A stretch of DNA of 48,527 nt from an uncultured Opitutia bacterium. Lineage in GTDB: Bacteria > Verrucomicrobiota > Verrucomicrobiia > Opitutales > Opitutaceae. The position numbers were made by a program, and so were the translations under genes. Below the pieces are notes generated by a model. It was not told where the DNA came from. It saw nothing but the letters and a program-made list of their open reading frames with translations, and did not search any database. The stretch covers positions 1 through 48,527 of the forward strand of contig CAIQKV010000016.1 in assembly GCA_903872505.1 (NCBI GenBank), written 5' to 3'. Within the stretch, counting starts at the first letter, position 1. Each line of letters starts with the position of its first letter. Below are positions 42,247 through 48,527 of this stretch, in pieces.

Positions 42247-43042
42247 CGATCCCTCCCTCCCGGGTTGGCTGCTCTACCGGTTCGTCCATGTCCCGTGGAA
42301 TGCGCTGCGGGAGCGCAACGCGGACTTCCTGCTTTACCTTTTGCTCGGCGGCCGGGTGAGCGGGGGGCCCTTCGCCGGCCTGCGTTACGTGGGCAACAGT
42401 CCAAATCCCCATATTGGTCCAGCCCTGCTCGGCACGTACGAGATGGAACTCCGCCCCTTTCTCCAGCGGCTGCTCGCGCAGGACTTTGACGTGTTTGTGG
42501 ATATCGGGGCGGCCGAGGGCTACTACGCGGTCGGGTGGGCGCGTTTTGGCCGGGCGCCCCGCGTCATCGCCTACGAGGGCGACCGGCTGGGCCGGGTGCT
42601 CACCCGTTTCATGGCCCGGCGCAACGGCGTCGCCGGCAAACTCGACATGCGAGGTTTTTGCGACCCCGCCGCCTTGGCCGAGGTCCTGGCGCCGTTCCAG
42701 CGCCCCGTGCTGCTGGTGGATATCGAGGGTCTTGAAGCAACGATGCTTGACCCCGCGCTCAATCCCCACCTTGCCCGTACCACCCTGCTGGTCGAACTGC
42801 ATGAGCATGAGCTGGCGATGGGCGATCTTCTCCGGCCGCGCTTTGCCTCCACCCACACCATCGAGGAAGCTTGGTCCACGCCGCGCACCGGGGAGGATTT
42901 GCCCCGGCGGACCGGACTGGCCCGCTGGCTTTTCTCGCGCGACCGCCTGCTGCAATTCGCCGATGAGACCCGCGGACAGAAAATGCGCTGGTGGCTACTG
43001 ACGCCGAAAGCCTCCCCCGCGCGGCCCGCCGCCCAGGGTTAA
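42230..43042 (+). CDS. FkbM-like SAM-dependent methyltransferase
   Basis: The GTG at 42230 gives 270 residues, overlapping the preceding GT2 by 17 bases; the longer frame to 41999 is its shadow inside that gene. FVDIGAAEGYYAVGWARF is the SAM motif, VIAYEGDRLGRVLTRFM holds the acidic residue, and PVLLVDIEGLEATMLDP is the FkbM-type motif with Glu. It resembles the other FkbM protein in function but not closely in sequence. It probably methylates a sugar of the polymer. The next gene starts 21 bases after its stop. Confidence 0.8.
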   Translation: MPRDPDDPSLPGWLLYRFVHVPWNALRERNADFLLYLLLGGRVSGGPFAGLRYVGNSPNPHIGPALLGTYEMELRPFLQRLLAQDFDVFVDIGAAEGYYAVGWARFGRAPRVIAYEGDRLGRVLTRFMARRNGVAGKLDMRGFCDPAALAEVLAPFQRPVLLVDIEGLEATMLDPALNPHLARTTLLVELHEHELAMGDLLRPRFASTHTIEEAWSTPRTGEDLPRRTGLARWLFSRDRLLQFADETRGQKMRWWLLTPKASPARPAAQG

Positions 43043-43063
43043 CGTGCATCCCGTGCGCCTGAC

Positions 43064-44029
43064 ATGAACCTCCAACACACCGCCCAACGCCTGGGACTCG
43101 GCCGGCTGGCCCTGGCCTTGTGGCACCGGCCGCTCGCGCGCCTGCGTGACTCCTGGCGCAACGGCGGGCCGCTCGTGGAGCGCGAGACCGAGCGCCAGCG
43201 CCGGGAAATGGTCGCCGCCGCCGCCACGCTGCCCCCCCTGCCCGGGCGGCCGGGCGTGCCACCCGTGACGCTCCATCTCCTGACCGGGCGCCGCTTCTGG
43301 TATCAGACCGCCTTCTGCCTGCACTCCTTCGCCCGGCAGAGCGACCGCGGCGTCAACGCCGAGATCTACGATGACGGCTCGGTTGATGACACCCTGCGCT
43401 TCCTGCTCCAGCGGCTGGGCCCGGGCATCACCATCCGCTCCGCCGCGGCCATCCGGGAGCGGCTCGAGGCCCTGCTGCCCGAGGCGAGGTTCCCCGTCCT
43501 GCGCGAGCGCTGGCGCAATTATCCCAATCTCCGCAAGCTGATCGACCCGCATCTCGGCTCGACGGGCTGGAAGCTCGTCCTCGATTCCGACCTGCTGTTC
43601 TTCCGCAGGCCCGATTTCCTCCTCGCGTGGCTGGACGCGCCCGACCGGCCGTTGCACGCCGTCGATTGCGAGGAAAGCTACGGTTATTCCCGCGCACTGC
43701 TGGAGCGGCTGGCCGGTGCGCCGATCCCGCCGCTGGTCAACGTCGGCCTGTGTGGCCTGCGGAGCGAGGCGATCAACTGGGAGGAACTCGAGGCCTGGTG
43801 CGCCGAGCTGATCGCCCGCGAGCGGACCAGCTATTACCTCGAGCAGGCCCTCGTCGCGATGCTCGTGGCCCGCGCCCAGTCGTGTGCGGTCGCCCCGGCC
43901 GCGGACTACGTCACGAAACCCGGCCGGGCCGAGGGCGTCGCGCCCACCGCGATGATGCACCACTACGTCGCCGAGTCGAAACGCTGGTACTTCCGCCACG
44001 GCTGGCGCCGGGTGCTGGCCATGCAATGA
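43064..44029 (+). CDS. Glycosyltransferase-like protein (GT-A, GT8-like)
   Basis: A 321-residue protein. VTLHLLTGRRFWYQTAFCLHS, AEIYDDGSVDDTLRFLLQR and the central WKLVLDSDLLFFRRPDFLLAWL with its DxD motif mark a nucleotide-diphospho-sugar transferase of GT-A fold; the later VNVGLCGLRSE and MMHHYVAESKRWYF are typical of the group. Substrate unknown. It begins 21 bases after the FkbM-like gene and ends in an ATGA overlap with the membrane protein gene (44026-44029). Confidence 0.8.
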   Translation: MNLQHTAQRLGLGRLALALWHRPLARLRDSWRNGGPLVERETERQRREMVAAAATLPPLPGRPGVPPVTLHLLTGRRFWYQTAFCLHSFARQSDRGVNAEIYDDGSVDDTLRFLLQRLGPGITIRSAAAIRERLEALLPEARFPVLRERWRNYPNLRKLIDPHLGSTGWKLVLDSDLLFFRRPDFLLAWLDAPDRPLHAVDCEESYGYSRALLERLAGAPIPPLVNVGLCGLRSEAINWEELEAWCAELIARERTSYYLEQALVAMLVARAQSCAVAPAADYVTKPGRAEGVAPTAMMHHYVAESKRWYFRHGWRRVLAMQ

Positions 44030-45678
44030 ATCCATCCGCCGCGGAGTCTCCCGCCTTTCTGCTTTCGCCGCTCGCGCGGCGCGTGGGGCTGGTTGTCTGC
44101 ATCCTCTGGCTCGCCTGGCTGCTCGTGGGGATCTTCCCGATCACGCCGCTGGAGGGCGATGAGCAGGGCGTGATTCACGGCGCCACCTCGCTTGCCTCGG
44201 GTGACGCGCGTTACTGGAACCTCCGCTACCTGTACGAAATCCAGCCGGGCTCCTACGTGGTCATCAACCGGCTCGCGCATCTCACCCGCTGCTCCACCGA
44301 GGGTGTTTTTGCGTTCCTGAGCGCCGGTGGCGCCTTGTTATTCGCGGCCCTCACCGCGCTCCTCGTCCAACGACTGCTCCATGCCCCCTGGCCGTTCGTC
44401 GCCGCGGGAGTCCTCTTGAGCCAGGAAATCTGGGCGGGTGCCTATTATATGAACACGACGGCGGTGGGCGGCTGGCTCGCGCTGCTTGCCGTCCTGCTCG
44501 CGTTGCGGCCACTGACTGTGCCGCGCTCCGTGCTCGTGGCCATCCTGCTCGCGGTGGCGGGCTGGATCCGCATCGACTGCCTGTTGATCAGCCCGGCCGT
44601 CGCCGCCCTTTCGTGGCAGCGCCACCGCGCCTGGCGGCCGGTCTGCCGCGAAGTGCTCCCGACCGCCCTGCTCGCCATGGCGGTGTGTGCGCTGCTCTAT
44701 TTCGCGAGCAGCATCAATCCTCTGGAAATCCTTGCCGTCTACCGGGATCGCGGCGCAGTCGATGGCTGGGGCCCGACCATTCGGATGTATTGCATCGTCA
44801 CCTCCAGTCTCGTCGGCCTGCTGTCCCTGCTTGGCCTGGCGCTGCTGGGCCGTCGGCGGGAGTGGTCCCTCCTGCTGGTCTGGGCCGCCGGCGTGGGGCT
44901 CTCGTTTGCCGTCTACGGCCGCTCGCTCGCCTCCAACAAATATCTGTATCTCGCGGTGCCATTTTTCATCCTCGCGGCCGTCTACGCCGCGCAGGAAATC
45001 ATGCGCCGCTGGCCGCAATGGCCGCGGCCGGGACGTTACGCCGTGGCCGGCCTCGGTGCGGCGCTGCTGCTGTTCGACACTGTGGCCGGGGTCCTGACCT
45101 CCAGCCCGGCCTACCGGCTGTTTGAGCCCCGGCCGCGGCTCGCCACGGTGGCGCAAGTCGCCGTGGACGCGCGGAAGATCGAGTTGACCTTGGGCGCGGG
45201 CGAGCTGCTCGCCACCATGGACGGCTACCGGATGCGCGGCGGGACGCTGTTTGCGCCGGCGACCTGGGCGCGCGACAAGGCCGAGCTCATCCGCCGGCTC
45301 GATGATCTCGCCCGCATCCTGCGCGCCCCGGGCGACTGTTCGCTGTTTGTCGGTGATTGGCTGGGTTACCAAATGGTGCTGCGGGTGCTGCGCCTGGAAG
45401 GCTTCGACTTCACCACGGAGTACCTCCGGGACACCGGCTATCCCTATGCGGGGGTTTGGCGAAAAGGGGCAAAGTCCGTGCACCTCGACTTTCTCCCGTA
45501 CATTGGGTCGGTGTATTACGATCCCCGACGCCACACGCCCAACTCTACGGGCTCGAACACCTATTTCGTCGGCATCTTGGGCGACCACGGCCCGCTCGGG
45601 GAACTCGCCGACGGGCTGCATTGGCAGCTGCACTCGCCGGATCCCTACGGCTATATCCGGGTCCACCGGCGCCATTGA
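44026..45678 (+). CDS. Polytopic membrane glycosyltransferase-like protein (GT-C type)
   Basis: A 550-residue protein in an ATGA overlap. About ten membrane segments fill the first two thirds: VGLVVCILWLAWLLVGIF, ALLFAALTALLVQRLL, WPFVAAGVLLSQEIW, GGWLALLAVLLALRPL, AILLAVAGWI, LLAMAVCALLYFASS, SLVGLLSLLGLALLG and others. The first loop has PLEGDEQGVIHGAT, the acidic pattern expected of a GT-C catalytic loop (compare ArnT/PMT). The last 170 residues are soluble. It would use a polyprenyl-linked donor on the periplasmic face, unlike the other glycosyltransferases here. Assignment is by topology, not by close family match. Confidence 0.7.
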   Translation: MNPSAAESPAFLLSPLARRVGLVVCILWLAWLLVGIFPITPLEGDEQGVIHGATSLASGDARYWNLRYLYEIQPGSYVVINRLAHLTRCSTEGVFAFLSAGGALLFAALTALLVQRLLHAPWPFVAAGVLLSQEIWAGAYYMNTTAVGGWLALLAVLLALRPLTVPRSVLVAILLAVAGWIRIDCLLISPAVAALSWQRHRAWRPVCREVLPTALLAMAVCALLYFASSINPLEILAVYRDRGAVDGWGPTIRMYCIVTSSLVGLLSLLGLALLGRRREWSLLLVWAAGVGLSFAVYGRSLASNKYLYLAVPFFILAAVYAAQEIMRRWPQWPRPGRYAVAGLGAALLLFDTVAGVLTSSPAYRLFEPRPRLATVAQVAVDARKIELTLGAGELLATMDGYRMRGGTLFAPATWARDKAELIRRLDDLARILRAPGDCSLFVGDWLGYQMVLRVLRLEGFDFTTEYLRDTGYPYAGVWRKGAKSVHLDFLPYIGSVYYDPRRHTPNSTGSNTYFVGILGDHGPLGELADGLHWQLHSPDPYGYIRVHRRH

Positions 45679-45682
45679 AACC

Positions 45683-46636
45683 ATGTCCCCGCCCTTCGTC
45701 TCCATCCTGATTCCGTGCCACAATGCCGCACCGTGGCTGGGCGCGACGCTCGAGTCCGCCCTCGCGCAGACCTGGCCGCACACGGAAGTCATCCTCGTGG
45801 ACGATGGCTCGACGGATGGCAGCCTGGTGATCGCGCGGCAATTCACCGCCCGCGGCGTGCGGATTTTCGCCCAGCCCAACGCCGGCGCCAGCGCCGCCCG
45901 CAACCGCGCGCTCCGCGAGGCCCGCGGGGATTTTTTCCAGTTCCTCGACGCCGACGACCTGCTCTCCCCCGGCAAGATCGCCGCGCAACTGGGTCTGCTC
46001 GCCACCCGCGCCCCGGGCACGCTCGCCACCTGCGCGTGGGGGCGCTTTGCAGATGAACCGGGTGCGGCGCGATTCGTGGACGAGGCAGTGTTCCGCGACT
46101 TTGCCCCCGCGGACTTTCTCGTCCTGGCTGGCGAGACCGGTGCGATGATGCATCCGGCGGCCTGGCTGGTCCCGCGCGCCACTGCGGAGCGCGCCGGCGC
46201 CTGGGATGAATCGCTTTCGCTGAACGACGACGGCGAGTATTTCTGCCGGGTGGTCCTGGCCAGCGCGGGCATCGCGTTCTGCGGCGACCCCGTGGCGCGG
46301 AGCTATTACCGGTCCGGCCTGGCCGGCAGCCTCAGCCAGCGCCGCAGTGAGCGCGCGCGCCGCTCGCAGTTCCGGTCGCTCGAGCTCATCGCGCAGCACC
46401 TGCGCGCCGCCGAGGACACGCCCCGCACCCGCCGGGCTGGCGCCAATTCCTGCCAGCGGTTCATCCACGATTTTTTCCCCTTCCCTGCTGACCTCATGCG
46501 CGCGGCCCGGGACCGGGTCGCCGCCCTCGGCGGCACGAGCCTCACGGCCCCGCCGATGGGCCCCCGCACCGCCGCGCTTGCCCGAGTCATCGGCTGGAAA
46601 AATGTCTGGCGGCTGCGGCACCTCCTGCACCGATGA
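45683..46636 (+). CDS. Family 2 glycosyltransferase
   Basis: The ATG at 45683 gives 317 residues. VSILIPCHNAAPWLGATLES and VILVDDGSTDGS are the GT2 nucleotide-binding motifs, and GDFFQFLDADDLLSPGKI holds the DxD. GAMMHPAAWLVPRATAERAG with LNDDGEYFCRVVLAS is acceptor side. No membrane segment. The end overlaps the next gene by an ATGA (46633-46636). Donor unknown. Confidence 0.93.
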   Translation: MSPPFVSILIPCHNAAPWLGATLESALAQTWPHTEVILVDDGSTDGSLVIARQFTARGVRIFAQPNAGASAARNRALREARGDFFQFLDADDLLSPGKIAAQLGLLATRAPGTLATCAWGRFADEPGAARFVDEAVFRDFAPADFLVLAGETGAMMHPAAWLVPRATAERAGAWDESLSLNDDGEYFCRVVLASAGIAFCGDPVARSYYRSGLAGSLSQRRSERARRSQFRSLELIAQHLRAAEDTPRTRRAGANSCQRFIHDFFPFPADLMRAARDRVAALGGTSLTAPPMGPRTAALARVIGWKNVWRLRHLLHR

Positions 46637-47877
46637 GCCCGAAAAAGATCCTGATCCTCACGGCCTCCCATCTCTGCCGCAACCCGCGCGTCGTGAAGGA
46701 GGCCACCACGCTCGGCGCGGCCGGCTACGAGGTCACGGTGATGTCCGTCTCCGTCCAGCAGCGTTTTGAGCAGCTGGACTTGGAGCTGCTGCAAGGCCTG
46801 CCCTTCCGACGTCAGGTGATCGATTACACGGCCCGGACCCCCCGGACCCAAGTGTCCGACTTGGTGCAGCGTGGTGCCACGTGGGGCGCCCGCCTGCTTT
46901 GCCGCACGTTGCGGCTCGAGTCCGCCCAGTCGCTGGGTCCGGCCACGGCCCTCCTGCGTTTCGCCCGGTCACATCCCGCCGATCTGACCATTGTTCACAC
47001 GGAGATTCCGATCTGGGCGGCCCAATATCTCATCCGCGACGGCCGGCGCGTGGCGGTGGATGTGGAGGACTGGTATTCGGAGGACCTGATGTTCACCGAC
47101 CGCCGCAGCCGGCCGCTTCGTCTCCTGCGCGCGGCGGAGAGCTTCGCCCTCAACCACGCGGTGTACACGACGACCACCTCGGAAAGCATGGCCGCGGGGC
47201 TGGCCGCCACCTACGGCTGCCGTGCGCCCCTCGTGCTGCGCAACACGTTCCCGCTGCAAACCCGCTCCCGCCTTGACCGGCCAATGGGGGCCGGGCCGCC
47301 GGCCTTCATCTGGTTTTCCCAGACTATTGGGCCGGGACGCGGATTGGAGCTGTTCCTGGCTGCCTGGTCCCAGACGGTGACTGCCAGCCGCGTGTTCCTG
47401 CTGGGAGATGAGCGGCCCGGATATCGGCAGCAGCTCGTTTCCCGGTTGCCGGAATCCCGCCGGGCCGACGTGGTCTTCATCCCGCTTGTCACGCCTGCGG
47501 CGCTGCCGTCCAAGCTGGCCGAGTTCGACATCGGCCTCGCGCTCGAGCCGCACTGGCCGCGAAACCGCGACCTCACGATTTCCAACAAGCTGTTCCAGTA
47601 CATGGACGCCGGGCTCGCCGTCGTGGCCACGGACACTGCCGGCCAGTCCGAGGTGATGCGCGCCGCCCCGGATACCGGCCTGCTGGTGCAGGCGCATGAG
47701 ACCAGCCAGCTCGCGGCCCGACTCGAGCAATTGCTCGGCGATCGGATCCGGCTCCGCGCCTGCCAGGCGGCCGCCCGCACCGCCGCCACCGCGCAATTCT
47801 GCTGGGAAAAAGACGCGCCGCGCCTCCTGGCCGCAGTCGAGCGTGCACTCGTCACTCCGGTTCCCGCCCCCACCTGA
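46633..47877 (+). CDS. Family 4 glycosyltransferase
   Basis: A 414-residue GT-B protein. KKILILTASHLCRNPRVVKEA is typical of a subgroup of GT4 enzymes, VVHTEIPIWAAQYL-like sequence gives the acceptor domain, and AFIWFSQTIGPGRGLELFLAA, FLLGDERPGYRQQL, SKLAEFDIGLALEPHWPRN and ISNKLFQYMDAGLAVVATDTAG make the donor domain. NKLFQYMDAG is placed as the usual E-x7-E region. Sugar unknown. It is followed after seven bases by the PIG-L gene. Confidence 0.9.
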   Translation: MSPKKILILTASHLCRNPRVVKEATTLGAAGYEVTVMSVSVQQRFEQLDLELLQGLPFRRQVIDYTARTPRTQVSDLVQRGATWGARLLCRTLRLESAQSLGPATALLRFARSHPADLTIVHTEIPIWAAQYLIRDGRRVAVDVEDWYSEDLMFTDRRSRPLRLLRAAESFALNHAVYTTTTSESMAAGLAATYGCRAPLVLRNTFPLQTRSRLDRPMGAGPPAFIWFSQTIGPGRGLELFLAAWSQTVTASRVFLLGDERPGYRQQLVSRLPESRRADVVFIPLVTPAALPSKLAEFDIGLALEPHWPRNRDLTISNKLFQYMDAGLAVVATDTAGQSEVMRAAPDTGLLVQAHETSQLAARLEQLLGDRIRLRACQAAARTAATAQFCWEKDAPRLLAAVERALVTPVPAPT

Positions 47878-47884
47878 CCTTTTT

Positions 47885-48527
47885 ATGGCTGTCCGCCAAC
47901 TACTCCTTCCCGCCTTCGCGCTGTTTTCCTCGGACCGGCTGAACCGCCAGCGGATCAAGGCCGCCACCCGGAGCGCGGCCATTGGGCTGTGCCACCACGC
48001 CTTGGGTTGGCTCAGCCGGCCCTACCAACACCACGCCGGTTCCTGCGTGGTTTTTGCCCCGCACCCGGACGATGAAACCCTCGGCTGCGGGGGACTGATC
48101 GCCCGCAAGCGCAATGAGGGTTTGCCCGTTCACGTCGTGTTCATCACCGACGGCAGCGCCTCCCATCCCGGCCATCCGCGGTTGTCGCCGGCCGAGGTCG
48201 TTGTCATCCGGCACCACGAGGCCCTCGAGGCGCTTGCCATCCTCGGCGTCGAGTCGCCCGCCATCCATTTCCTCAACGAAACGGATGGAGCACTCAACCA
48301 TCTCACCCCGGAGCGTCAGGCCGGGCTGGTGAGCCAGCTGGCCGCGCTGCTCACGGGCATCAAGCCCGCCGAGATCTTCCTGCCCTGCTGCCCCGATGGC
48401 AGCAGCGAGCACGACGCCGCGTTCGGATTTGTCTCCGCGGCCCTCCGGCGCGCCCAGGTGCAGCCGGCCATCTGGCAGTATCCGGTGTGGTCGTGGTGGA
48501 ATCCTCTGCTGCTGTTCGAGCGGATCA
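47885..48527 (+). CDS. PIG-L family deacetylase (3' end missing)
   Basis: The ATG at 47885 opens a frame cut off by the window end; about 214 residues are seen. VVFAPHPDDETLGCGG (about 56-71) gives the AHPDDE-type zinc motif (H60, D63 region), VVFITDGSAS follows, and CPDGSSEHDAAF supplies the third His. PIG-L enzymes remove N-acetyl groups from amino sugars such as GlcNAc. In this locus it probably deacetylates a residue of the glycan or its lipid-linked precursor. The locus continues beyond the window. A T-rich run (CTTTTT) lies just before the ATG. Confidence 0.9.
   Translation, partial: MAVRQLLLPAFALFSSDRLNRQRIKAATRSAAIGLCHHALGWLSRPYQHHAGSCVVFAPHPDDETLGCGGLIARKRNEGLPVHVVFITDGSASHPGHPRLSPAEVVVIRHHEALEALAILGVESPAIHFLNETDGALNHLTPERQAGLVSQLAALLTGIKPAEIFLPCCPDGSSEHDAAFGFVSAALRRAQVQPAIWQYPVWSWWNPLLLFERI

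Overview
The window is a GC-rich bacterial chromosome segment, tightly packed: no gap between genes exceeds about 200 bases. It most resembles a verrucomicrobium of the Opitutaceae type. This rests on gene content (Mpl, PriA, RecR/YbaB, RimO, Wzm/Wzt), very small highly basic proteins, rarity of Shine-Dalgarno sequences, and dispersed GC-rich hairpin repeats. The placement is an inference; there is no rRNA or marker protein here that fixes it. No phage, IS element, CRISPR array or rRNA is visible.

Left part (1-30 kb): housekeeping and envelope genes in short operons that often switch strand. First is the end of an NMT1-type ABC substrate-binding protein. A block with a ribosome/RNA flavour follows: a Methyltransf_32-type methyltransferase, an Rsm22/METTL17-like methyltransferase with four cysteines, a 33-residue basic protein and RimO. 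Next come mpl and priA (minus strand), a Fur-family regulator that has lost most metal ligands, and a TPR protein. A translationally coupled minus-strand operon then runs hemW, an exported SAM hydroxide adenosyltransferase (DUF62), a lipoprotein and an M23 peptidase. After that: an IPT-like lipoprotein, a membrane transglutaminase-like protein, an exported EEP nuclease/phosphatase, an M48 protease, xseB-dxs, an exported hypothetical, a cupin, tRNA-Gly(CCC), an exported amidohydrolase, an exported choloylglycine-hydrolase-family Ntn enzyme, an outer-membrane barrel, a DUF2235 hydrolase, a 39-residue basic protein with its own SD and terminator, recR-ybaB, an epimerase-like SDR and a DJ-1/PfpI protein.

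Right part (30.1 kb to the end): one long plus-strand surface-polysaccharide locus. It opens with a 1016-residue fusion of an AsnB-type amidotransferase to a GT4 glycosyltransferase. An ABC-2 polysaccharide exporter follows (permease, then an ATPase with a Wzt-like C-terminal domain). Then come glycosyltransferases, three methyltransferases (two FkbM-like), an acyltransferase-3, a GT-C-like membrane protein and a PIG-L deacetylase cut by the window end. Many junctions are ATGA or GTGA overlaps, so the locus is probably one translationally coupled operon. It would make and decorate a glycan in the cytoplasm and export it by the ABC-transporter-dependent route.

Most worth following up: the AsnB-GT fusion; the secreted SAM hydrolase in a coupled envelope operon; the two tiny basic proteins; the Fur paralogue without its histidine cluster; and several repeat elements (a heptanucleotide run inside a methyltransferase gene, a direct-repeat-flanked hairpin near 17.8 kb, a nested inverted repeat near 4.8 kb, and hairpins beside the tRNA).
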